From Phytoactinopolyspora halotolerans (GTDB lineage: Bacteria > Actinomycetota > Actinomycetes > Jiangellales > Jiangellaceae): a stretch of 64,000 bases of DNA. A program made the position numbers and the translations under genes. Below are positions 36,307 through 43,584 of this stretch, piece by piece (the first letter of the stretch is position 1; every line of letters begins with the position of its first letter). A model generated the notes under the pieces. The model ran no database searches. It was given only the letters and a program-made list of their open reading frames with translations, and was not told the DNA's origin. The stretch lies in NCBI RefSeq assembly GCF_010550675.1, contig NZ_JAAGOA010000013.1:124001-188000 (forward strand). Direction: 5' to 3'.

Positions 36307-37689
36307 CTATCCGACCCGCTCGCGTCTGCCGAGGATGCCCTGCGGACGCACCAGCAGAACCACGATCAACGCCAGCAGCGCCCACATGTACTTCAGCTCC
36401 GACGGGAACCACAGCACCGACAGCTCCGTGACCAGTCCGATGACGATGCCACCGGCCATCGCGCCGTAGTACGTACCGATTCCGCCCAGAATGACCGCCG
36501 CGAACATCAGCAGCAGCAGCCGGAAGCCCATGAACCAGTCGACCGAGACGGCCGAGCCGAAGAAGATGCCGCCGGTCGCCGCCAGCCCCGCACCGGTGAT
36601 CCAGACGGTCAGGATCACCCGGTCCACGTCGATGCCTGAGGCCGAAGCCAGTGCCGGATTGTCGGCCACAGCCCGGATCGCCTTGCCCGTCCGGGTGCGC
36701 TGCAGCATCGTCGCCACAGCTGCCAGGATCAGCGCGGAGGCGGCCATGATGACCATGTCGCGCGGCGTCAGCGAGATCGGCCCGATCGAGACCGCTGACT
36801 GGCCGACGAAGTCCCGGTAGGTCCGCGGCGAACCACCGAATACGAGCAGGAGCACGTGGCGGATGGCCAGGCCGAGCCCGATGGTGATGATGAGCAGCTG
36901 AAAGATTCCGAGCCGCCGTCTTCGCAACGGCCGGAAAAGCCATCGTTCGAGGCCGCCGCCGAACAGGCCCACGGCGAGAATCACGATGGCTCCGGCGAGA
37001 ATAAGTGGGATATAGGGCCCACCGTCGCCGGCGAGCCCCACGTTGAGGTACCAGGTGAGCATGGCGCCCAGCGCCACGAGCTCGCCGTGGGCGAAGTTGA
37101 TCAGCCCTGTGGTGCTGAAGATGAGCGAGAGGCCGACCGCGGCCATGGCGATGATCAGCCCGAACTTGAGGCCGTTCGCCGTCGCGCGGGCGATGGACTC
37201 GAGCTGTTGCCGTCCGGTGTCGCCCTCTCCCACCTGGAAGACGGCGGGAACGGTCCGGCCGCTGGTGACCCGGACCTCCAACGGGTTCCGTTCCGCGTCC
37301 CGCAGCTCGACGTCCTCCGGCAGCGTGGCCTCGTCCAGCAGGACGGAGTACGTGCCGGGACCCGGAACGCCGACCTCCCACTGACCGTTCTCGTCGGTGG
37401 TCGCTTCGCCCACCTCGTTGCCGTCGCTGTCGCTGACGATCAGCACCACGTCCGGCACAGGTTCGCCCTCGCCGTCGCGGATGGCACCGCGTATGCCCTC
37501 GTCCGACTCTTGCTGTGCCGGCAGAATGCGACCCGGTGGCGCCAGGGACGTGTCGGCTGCGTGGGCGGGTGCCGTCGCGGCAGCAGCAGCCGGAACACCT
37601 ACCAAGACGGTGACCAGCCACATGGCGCCCATCGCCGCAGCGACGAGGCGAGTCCGTAACAAGCGCGTCTCCTCCCGGTATGTCTGCAT
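36307..37689 (-). CDS. livH: LivH-type permease with N-terminal carboxypeptidase-regulatory-like domain
   Basis: A 460-residue protein, about 160 longer than classical LivH. Residues 1-45 form a signal peptide (LVAAAMGAMWLVTVLVGVPA). Residues 64-130 resemble a carboxypeptidase regulatory-like beta-sandwich (IRGAIRDGEGEPVPDVVLIV, then TTDENGQWEVGVPGPGTYSV). The LivH membrane domain starts near residue 165 and has IFSTTGLINFAHGELVALGA and RAVADNPALASASGIDVDRV, the ATPase-contact loop. The extra domain would sit outside the membrane, close to the binding protein. Similar extended LivH proteins occur in other actinobacteria, as far as I recall. livM follows 10 bp downstream. Confidence 0.92.
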   Translation of the reverse strand: MQTYREETRLLRTRLVAAAMGAMWLVTVLVGVPAAAAATAPAHAADTSLAPPGRILPAQQESDEGIRGAIRDGEGEPVPDVVLIVSDSDGNEVGEATTDENGQWEVGVPGPGTYSVLLDEATLPEDVELRDAERNPLEVRVTSGRTVPAVFQVGEGDTGRQQLESIARATANGLKFGLIIAMAAVGLSLIFSTTGLINFAHGELVALGAMLTWYLNVGLAGDGGPYIPLILAGAIVILAVGLFGGGLERWLFRPLRRRRLGIFQLLIITIGLGLAIRHVLLLVFGGSPRTYRDFVGQSAVSIGPISLTPRDMVIMAASALILAAVATMLQRTRTGKAIRAVADNPALASASGIDVDRVILTVWITGAGLAATGGIFFGSAVSVDWFMGFRLLLLMFAAVILGGIGTYYGAMAGGIVIGLVTELSVLWFPSELKYMWALLALIVVLLVRPQGILGRRERVG

Positions 37690-37828
37690 ACTCCGGCTTG
37701 TCCGAAGGGTGGACGGCCAGTGGCAGGCACATTACGTCCCCAGCGCGCCGCAGCGCACCTGCCAACACGGGCTGACCACGTGTTGTTAGGACACTGTGAC
37801 CGTGACTTCCGGGAATGGTACCGGTCCG

Positions 37829-39121
37829 TTACGGACCCTCGACTCTCGCCCAAGCTCCATCCCGGATCCGCATGATCGCGGGTGCGGCGCCAACCCTGCC
37901 GCCGTAGTCGTCGAAGGCGAACTCGCCGGTCACCCCTTCGAACCGCACCTCCGCGAACTCGCCCACGCAGCCCTCGCGTGCGCCGGACGCGGAGGGCGCC
38001 GACGGCAGGCACCGCTCGAGCACCGTACCCAGCGCCACGCCGGTGTCATAGGCTGCGGCGCCGTACGGGCCGGGATCCGCCCCCGCGTCAGCCATCCGGG
38101 CGGCGAAGCCGTCGTCCTGACCGGATCCACCCTGCGCAGAGAGTTCACTCTCCACGGCCGTCAACGCGCCCTCGGCGGACGAACCTGCCTCGGCCATGAA
38201 GGCGTCACTCATCAGCACCGAACCACCCAACAGTTGCATGTCCACGCCGCGTCGAGCGATCTCATCCGACACGGCGGCCGCCACGTCAGCCGCCCCGGAG
38301 ACGAAGACGGCGCCGGCCTCATTGGAGCGCGCCTCGTCGATCATGGCTCCCACATCGTCCACGGTGACCTCGCGCTGCCGGGCGGGACCGTCCTGAGTTC
38401 CGTCGCCGTCGGCCGCGTCGTCGTCGGCTGCGTCGTCGTCGGCTGCGTCGTCGTCGGCTGCGTCGTCGTCGGCTGCGTCGTCGTTCTGCTGAGCGTCGCG
38501 CTCGTCAACGCGCAGCACCTCGCCCTCGGCGTCGCGGAAGGCGCCGGCGAAGGCATCAGCTTCATGCTCTCCCCCGGCGTCGATCACGGCCACCGTGCTC
38601 ACATCGAGCGAGTCGACAACGTGCCGGGCCAGTTCCTCGAGCGGATCGTCGTCTCCGACGGATGTCTGGAAGTAGCTCTCGTACGGGCGCAGCGGCGCGT
38701 CGGGGTCGGCGCCACGGGTGTGCTCGCGAGCCGTGTCGGCAGGCGAAGCGAACAGCAACGACGCGGCGTCGAAGACCGGTTGTACGGCGCGGACGGTCTC
38801 GGTCGACAGTCCGCCTACCACGGCCACCGCGTCGTCGTCGACGATCTCGGACGCGCGCTCATCCAGGGTCACATCCTCGGACTGATCATCGACGACCTCG
38901 ACCTCCACCGTCCAGCCGCTGATCTCATCCGTGGATTCGTCCAGCCCGAGCCGGAGGGCAGCCGCGACGCCGTCACCGCTCGCCGTGCCTTGCGGAACCA
39001 GCACAACCACTTTGGCGATCTTGGCCGTATCCTCGTCGTCCGCGCGGCCGAGCATGCCGCACGACGTCATCGATGCGGCTCCGGCGAGAGCGGCCAGGGC
39101 CGCCACCAGCGGCCGACGCAC
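37829..39121 (-). CDS. Periplasmic-binding-protein-like lipoprotein coupled to an ANTAR regulator
   Basis: A 430-residue lipoprotein with lipobox ASMTSC at about residue 21. The rest matches the Leu/Ile/Val-binding type I fold: KVVVLVPQGTASGDG, then a sensor-like stretch VGGLSTETVRAVQPVFD and C-terminal TGEFAFDDYGGRVG. A loop in the middle is a DDDAA repeat encoded by four exact 15-bp units. GTG 39121 begins three bases after the pdtaR stop (TGACCTGTG), with AGGACAG in the pdtaR end, so the two genes are coupled. It may bind a solute for the liv system or act as a sensor; both are inference. Confidence 0.85.
   Translation of the reverse strand: MRRPLVAALAALAGAASMTSCGMLGRADDEDTAKIAKVVVLVPQGTASGDGVAAALRLGLDESTDEISGWTVEVEVVDDQSEDVTLDERASEIVDDDAVAVVGGLSTETVRAVQPVFDAASLLFASPADTAREHTRGADPDAPLRPYESYFQTSVGDDDPLEELARHVVDSLDVSTVAVIDAGGEHEADAFAGAFRDAEGEVLRVDERDAQQNDDAADDDAADDDAADDDAADDDAADGDGTQDGPARQREVTVDDVGAMIDEARSNEAGAVFVSGAADVAAAVSDEIARRGVDMQLLGGSVLMSDAFMAEAGSSAEGALTAVESELSAQGGSGQDDGFAARMADAGADPGPYGAAAYDTGVALGTVLERCLPSAPSASGAREGCVGEFAEVRFEGVTGEFAFDDYGGRVGAAPAIMRIRDGAWARVEGP
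38415..38474. repeat. 15-bp tandem repeat inside the binding-protein-like gene (4 copies)
   Basis: Four exact copies of GCGTCGTCGTCGGCT encode, on the minus strand, the pentapeptide repeat DDDAA. The length is a multiple of three, so copy-number change keeps the frame. Confidence 0.95.
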
Positions 39122-39124
39122 AGG

Positions 39125-39769
39125 TCAGCTGTCCTGCGTTTCCGACGAGTCTCCAGGCACCTCGGCATCGCTCTCGGACAGGATCACCTGAGCCACGCTC
39201 CGCATCGAGGTGCGCTTGTCCATGGCGGCCTTCTGAATCCAGCGGAACGCGTCCGGCTCACTCAAGCCGTAACGCGTCTGCAGGATGCCCTTGGCCCGGT
39301 CCACGAGCTTGCGCGTCTCGAGCCGCTCGCCGAGATCGGCGACCTCCTGCTCGAGCTGGGTGATCTCCTCGTGCCGGGACAGCGCCATCTCGATGGCCGG
39401 GACGAGATCGGACTTGGAGAACGGCTTGACGAGGTAGGCCATCGCACCCGCCTCACGCGCGCGCTCGACGAGGTCGCGCTGTGAGAAGGCGGTCAGGAAC
39501 AACACCGGAGCGATCCGCTGCCCGGCGATGCGCTCCGCGGCCGAGATGCCGTCGAGAACCGGCATCTTGACATCCATGACGACGAGGTCAGGCCGGTGCT
39601 CCTCGGTGAGCCGCACCGCGGTTTCGCCGTCAGCCGCCTCCGCGACGACGTCGTATCCCTCCTCCTTGAGCATCTCGATCAGGTCGAGACGGATGAGGGA
39701 CTCGTCCTCCGCCACCAGAACGCGTCGGGCAGGACTGGCCTGGGTCTCGGGAGTTGGCGTTTCGGTCAC
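39125..39769 (-). CDS. pdtaR: ANTAR-domain response regulator, PdtaR (Rv1626) type
   Basis: A 214-residue regulator. The receiver domain (about 15-135) has acidic residues VAEDESLIR, phosphoacceptor Asp in DLVVMDVKMPVLDGI and the conserved Lys in YLVKPFSKSDL. The C-terminal ANTAR domain (about 145-200) has LVDRAKGILQTRYGLSEPDAFRWIQ, which binds paired-hexaloop hairpins in RNA to prevent termination. Mycobacterial PdtaR works with the PdtaS kinase. The gene order relative to polA matches actinobacteria. It is immediately upstream of, and coupled to, the binding-protein-like lipoprotein. Confidence 0.93.
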   Translation of the reverse strand: MTETPTPETQASPARRVLVAEDESLIRLDLIEMLKEEGYDVVAEAADGETAVRLTEEHRPDLVVMDVKMPVLDGISAAERIAGQRIAPVLFLTAFSQRDLVERAREAGAMAYLVKPFSKSDLVPAIEMALSRHEEITQLEQEVADLGERLETRKLVDRAKGILQTRYGLSEPDAFRWIQKAAMDKRTSMRSVAQVILSESDAEVPGDSSETQDS

Positions 39770-39832
39770 GGCGGAAGCCTACCTGCCACGCAAGGAGATG
39801 TGCAGCACCGGGCTCGTGCCGACGCCGGCGCG

Positions 39833-40603
39833 TCAGCTCTTCGGCTCGATGAACGAGTCGAGGATGGCCACGCTCGCACGTTTGGCTACCGAGATGTTGC
39901 GGGCGTTGTTGTACCGCCACTCGACACCGATCGCGTCGCACGCGCGGGTGAAGATCTCCCGGATGTCGGCCGAGGCATTGGTGAAGTGGTACCGCGGATA
40001 GGGCGGGTAGTCGGTGCCGACGGCCCGGTTGAGTACACGTGTTCCGTCCGAGTGGATCAGCCCACGGATGAGCGGCCTCGGGTCGGCGTCCACCAGCTCC
40101 TGCTGCCACGGAACCAACTCGATCTTCCGCTCATGCTTCCGCCCTGACCCATGCTGCGGAAACAGACAGCCCCAATGCTTGGAGTCCGAATAGAGCTCCG
40201 TACAACCGACGTGATGAATCCGGCCTACCTTGGTAGGAAGCACCGCGCTCATGGCTTCCTCGCACCAGTCCATCAACTGTGGATAGGCGTCACAACACGC
40301 GATGCGCAGCCGGTACACCCCTTTCTTACTGACCGACAGACAGCCATCGCCAAGGTACAGACCAAGCAGATAGACGTACTCCTCGCGCGGAAGCAACGAC
40401 TCCAGATGGTCCGTGCAGACGGGACAGGCGTACCTCGCGTGTCCGACCGCACCGACCCGATGACCATCGAAGTCCGGAGTGCGCCCCTCCAGCCACTCTC
40501 GTATCGTAAAGCGAGAAATCCCGGTAGCCCTGGAGATCTCTGACTTGTTCTTGCCCTCCGCCCAGAGCTTGTTGACCAGGGCGACTTCGTGCGCCGAGTA
40601 CAT
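39833..40603 (-). CDS. Helix-turn-helix protein with LAGLIDADG-like endonuclease motif
   Basis: A 256-residue protein. Residues 1-40 form a resolvase-type helix-turn-helix (NKSEISRATGISRFTIREWL). A CxxC pair (YACPVCTDHL) follows, and then a LAGLIDADG-like motif YLLGLYLGDGCLS (about residue 75) with a second, weaker one at PLIRGLIHSDGTRVL (about 185). This is the layout of stand-alone homing-endonuclease-like proteins common in actinobacteria. Its role is not known. ATG 40603 has GGAAAGGA about 8-14 bases upstream. It lies between pdtaR and a tRNA gene. Confidence 0.82.
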   Translation of the reverse strand: MYSAHEVALVNKLWAEGKNKSEISRATGISRFTIREWLEGRTPDFDGHRVGAVGHARYACPVCTDHLESLLPREEYVYLLGLYLGDGCLSVSKKGVYRLRIACCDAYPQLMDWCEEAMSAVLPTKVGRIHHVGCTELYSDSKHWGCLFPQHGSGRKHERKIELVPWQQELVDADPRPLIRGLIHSDGTRVLNRAVGTDYPPYPRYHFTNASADIREIFTRACDAIGVEWRYNNARNISVAKRASVAILDSFIEPKS

Positions 40604-40680
40604 CCGCGCTATCCTTTCCGGAGTCGTGATGCCACCTCGGCTAGGTCGGGCGGCGCACAGTTTCACAACTTGAAATGCAT

Positions 40681-40755
40681 GGCCCGGTAGGCAAATCTGG
40701 CAAAGCCGCGGTACTCAAAATGCCGTGTTTGTGGGTTCGAGTCCCACCCGGGCTA
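40681..40755 (+). tRNA. tRNA-Leu (anticodon CAA) with short variable loop
   Basis: A full cloverleaf folds: acceptor GGCCCGG/CCGGGCT (40681-40687, 40748-40754), D stem GGC/GCC, anticodon stem CGGTA/TGCCG with loop CTCAAAA (anticodon CAA at 40716-40718), T arm GTGGG-TTCGAGT-CCCAC. The discriminator is A (40755); CCA is not encoded. The variable region is only five bases (40726-40730), whereas bacterial tRNA-Leu normally has a long variable arm, so the class is unusual. It could also be a minor or inactive tRNA. Confidence 0.75.
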
Positions 40756-41478
40756 CATGAAGTGGGCCTCCGGTCGCCCGTCGAAGAGTCCCCGAGTAGG
40801 CCTGCAGAGCCCGCTCGACATAGGCGACCAGGAGCCGTCTCATCTACGGCGCCCCGGCCACGCGAATTTGCAGGCCTGCCACGTGCCACGCTCCTATCTC
40901 TGCGCCTGCCCCGACGCCCCTCATCGATCCAGAGCACAGAGAAGCTAGGAGTACTGAACCTGACTCGTTACGCGCCGACCAGACTTACACGCCGGCGGGC
41001 TACGACAACTGCTGTAATCGATCATAAAGAGGTTCTATCGAACACGTGATCGATCCTCCAGTGTCATAAGAAGCAGTTGGGAGATGTTCACTCCTAGCGA
41101 AGCTCGGCGGAGGCGCTTATAACCTTCATTGTTATTCACTAAACAATCGAAGGCTAACGGCATCCCGGTGCACTCGATACCCTGGTTCGCGCACGTCGCA
41201 GCGCATTAATTGATGGTTTCATCAGGATTTGCCGCATTCCATGGAGCTCTGGGCTCCTACCATCCCGACCCGCCGTGGTGCCCATGCCTGCTACGTCGTG
41301 ATTGCGAGGCTATTTAGCGGCAACTGTTGGCAAGCGCTTGCCGCAGATGCGTCGCGGCCGGAACTCTGATTCATGGACAATCGGGCGACCGGCGCCCGCC
41401 CAACCGTCGGCAAGGTTGCTGCCAAGTCCCGTTGGCCACGTGACGATGCGCCGACGCCGATCGCATGCGAGGAGTGTC
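40756..41478. other. Gene-free stretch after the tRNA, partly AT-rich
   Basis: No convincing gene is seen in 723 bp. From about 40990 to 41250 the base composition falls clearly below the surrounding GC content, and stops are frequent in all frames. A stretch on the minus strand near 40830-40760 reads protein-like for about 25 residues only. The position beside a tRNA suggests remains of an integrated element. A LacI-type palindrome lies at 41329-41342. Confidence 0.5.
41329..41342. promoter_or_regulatory. LacI-type operator palindrome upstream of the sugar isomerase gene
   Basis: GGCAAGCGCTTGCC is a perfect 14-bp palindrome with the central CG typical of LacI/GalR-family operators. It lies 137 bp before the isomerase start. 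Confidence 0.65.
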
Positions 41479-42339
41479 ATGAAGTTCGCCGTATTCACGG
41501 TCAGCGTCCCGGAGTGGGCGCCCGCCGAGGCGGTGCAGCGCATCGCCGAGGCCGGCTACGACGGCGTCGAATGGCGGGTGACGGACCAGCAGGATTCGCC
41601 GACCGGCATGCCGAGTTTCTGGGCGGGTAACCGGTGCACCTGGCCGGCGTCGTCGTTCCCCGACGATGTGCCGGCGATCAAAGAGCTGACCGACGACGCG
41701 GGACTCGAGATGCCGGCGCTCGGCACGTACCTTCAGCCCGGCCAGTTCGAACAGATCGACACGACGATGCGTGCAGCCGCGCAGCTCGGCGTACGCCAGT
41801 TGCGCGTGAGCTCGGGCGGGTACGAGGCCGATCGCAACGTCACCGGTCAGTGGAATGAGCGGCGCAAGCAGTACGCCGAGGTCGCCCGGCTCGCCGCGCA
41901 GCATGGTGTCCGGGCGAACATCGAGATCCACCACCAGCAGCTCACCCCGAGCCCGCATGCCGCCGCCGCGTTCCTGGACGGGCTCGATCCCGAGCATGCC
42001 GGCGCGATCTTCGACATCGGCAACATGGTCTGGGAGGGCTGGACCGAGTACCGGTTCGGCCTGGAGGCGCTCGGCCCATATCTGGCGCACGTGCAGGTCA
42101 AGAACGGCGCCGTCGTCACGTCCGGTGTGACGCGCGACGACGGCACGGTCGAGTGGAGCAACGCCCAGCTCTCTCTCCGCGAGGGCTTCGCCGACATACC
42201 CGCTTTCCTCACGGCACTCACACAGGTCGGTTACGACGGCTGGGTCTCCGTCGAGGACTTCTCCGACCTCGGTGGGCAGACACGCGCCGAGCGCATCGCC
42301 GACAACCTCGCATACCTGAAGCAGGCGTCCGCCGACTGA
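41479..42339 (+). CDS. Sugar phosphate isomerase/epimerase (AP endonuclease 2-like TIM barrel)
   Basis: A 286-residue TIM-barrel enzyme of the xylose-isomerase-like family. Metal ligands are expected at ANIEIHHQQLT (Glu), GAIFDIGNM (Asp), LAHVQVKNG (His) and WVSVEDFSD (Glu), the usual order. It probably isomerises or epimerises a keto-sugar or inositol derivative in the cytoplasm. ATG 41479 has GGAG eight bases upstream. A LacI-type palindrome precedes it and a shared hairpin separates it from the convergent esterase gene. Confidence 0.9.
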   Translation: MKFAVFTVSVPEWAPAEAVQRIAEAGYDGVEWRVTDQQDSPTGMPSFWAGNRCTWPASSFPDDVPAIKELTDDAGLEMPALGTYLQPGQFEQIDTTMRAAAQLGVRQLRVSSGGYEADRNVTGQWNERRKQYAEVARLAAQHGVRANIEIHHQQLTPSPHAAAAFLDGLDPEHAGAIFDIGNMVWEGWTEYRFGLEALGPYLAHVQVKNGAVVTSGVTRDDGTVEWSNAQLSLREGFADIPAFLTALTQVGYDGWVSVEDFSDLGGQTRAERIADNLAYLKQASAD

Positions 42340-42358
42340 TGCGGCGCTCCTGCGGCTG

Positions 42359-42425
42359 CTTCTTGAACGTGAGTTGCGTATGCCGCCGGTTTTCGGGGCG
42401 TCATGCAACACGCACAGTCAAGAAG
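42359..42425. terminator. Bidirectional hairpin between convergent isomerase and esterase genes
   Basis: Outer arms CTTCTTGA (42359-42366) and TCAAGAAG (42418-42425), with inner pairing of GTTGC...ATG against CAT-GCAAC, flank a GC-rich loop. It lies 20 bases after one stop and 47 bases from the other. Confidence 0.7.
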
Positions 42426-42471
42426 GAGGGACGCCGGAGGACGACCGGGCACGAAGTCGCGACGTCCCGCC

Positions 42472-43509
42472 TCAGCTGTCGCGCCAGCCGGTGATCCGGT
42501 CGAAGACCGGCCACGCATCGGCGGCGAAGAACCGATGATCGCCGTCTCCGACGACCAACTCGGCCCGGTCCGGCGCGCCGAACGCGGCGTAGATCGCACG
42601 GATGCCGTCCATCGCCTCGTGCACGCCGTCGATCGGGAAGATCGGATCGTCACGCCCGGTGCTGACGACGAGCGGCCGCGGTGCGATCAGCCCGGCCAGA
42701 TCGGGAAGGTCGAAGTAGCGCAGCGCTCCCGGCAGGTAATTGTCGCTGCAGTGGTCGATGGTGCCGATGCTGGCCCGATACGTGCACACCGACGACGACG
42801 GCATCAGCGCACCGATCCGCGGGTCCACACACGCCGCGTACCATGCCACGGTCCCCCCGCCGCTGTGTCCCAGGCACGCGATCCGGCCGGTGTCCACCTC
42901 GGGGAACTCCGCCAGCACGTCGATGGCCCGGCACACGTCCCACACGCGCTCGCCGATCATGGTGCGGCCGAGCAATGCTGCGACGTGCACGGCGTGGTGG
43001 CACGTGCCCAGAGCCGCGACCCGTCGTTCCTCCGGCCGCTTGTCTACCCGCTCGCCGAAGCAACGCTGCTCGAGCGTGAGCGCGGCGTAGCCCTGCGCGA
43101 CCGCCTGCATCGCGAAGTCGCGATCGCCGTCCGGCACGCTCGGCGTGGCATCGTGCACGCCCGCCCGGGCCAGCGAGTTGTGCATCCCCGTGGAATGTCC
43201 CTGCAGACAGACGATGACCGGCACGGGACGGTCGGCGTCCGGAACCAGCAGGTGACACGGCACGTCGGCGCCGAGTTCCGCGGTGAAGACGAACCGCGTC
43301 TCGGTGTAGCCGTCCCGCTCGGCCCGCCATTCGATCCACGGCGCGGGATCCACCGGCTCCGGCCAGAGGCCGATGACGTCCCCGAGGCGCACGGCCAGCT
43401 GTGCCCGCCACGCCTCCAGGTCGACGCCGGGACTGTACGCGAGCTCAGGTTTCGCGGTCGCGAGCAACCGCTCGTGTACGTTCTCCGGTGCCAGACTCAA
43501 CTCGCTCAT
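42472..43509 (-). CDS. Alpha/beta-hydrolase (acetyl xylan esterase / dienelactone hydrolase-like)
   Basis: A 345-residue esterase-fold enzyme. The nucleophile Ser lies in IACLGHSGGGTVAW (about residue 225), the acid in LVVSTGRDDPIFPID and the His near the C-terminus in VGDGDHRFFAAD. An oxyanion-type stretch VPVIVCLQGHSTGMH is at about 105. There is no signal peptide, so it acts inside the cell, perhaps removing acetyl or other ester groups from imported sugars. Start ATG 43509 has GGGAGGG. It follows the acyltransferase gene on the same strand with a 75-bp gap. Confidence 0.85.
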   Translation of the reverse strand: MSELSLAPENVHERLLATAKPELAYSPGVDLEAWRAQLAVRLGDVIGLWPEPVDPAPWIEWRAERDGYTETRFVFTAELGADVPCHLLVPDADRPVPVIVCLQGHSTGMHNSLARAGVHDATPSVPDGDRDFAMQAVAQGYAALTLEQRCFGERVDKRPEERRVAALGTCHHAVHVAALLGRTMIGERVWDVCRAIDVLAEFPEVDTGRIACLGHSGGGTVAWYAACVDPRIGALMPSSSVCTYRASIGTIDHCSDNYLPGALRYFDLPDLAGLIAPRPLVVSTGRDDPIFPIDGVHEAMDGIRAIYAAFGAPDRAELVVGDGDHRFFAADAWPVFDRITGWRDS

Positions 43510-43584
43510 GTTCCCTCCCGGTACTCTGCGTGCCCCGGCGCCGAGCCGAGCGCGGCCCAGTCCACCGACCATGATCCGGACATC

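Noticed and set aside
35336-37768. An 810-codon open frame on the minus strand across livM and livH
   Set aside because: It is out of frame with two clear membrane proteins, is Arg/Gly-rich and lacks any domain. It is a GC-content artefact.
37763-37785. Inverted repeat CAACACG...CGTGTTG upstream of livH
   Set aside because: The arms are only 7 bp and no promoter or terminator context is convincing, so no feature is called.
38415-38474. CRISPR-like short repeat array
   Set aside because: The units are adjacent without spacers and encode DDDAA inside a gene, so this is a coding microsatellite. No CRISPR array was found anywhere in the window.
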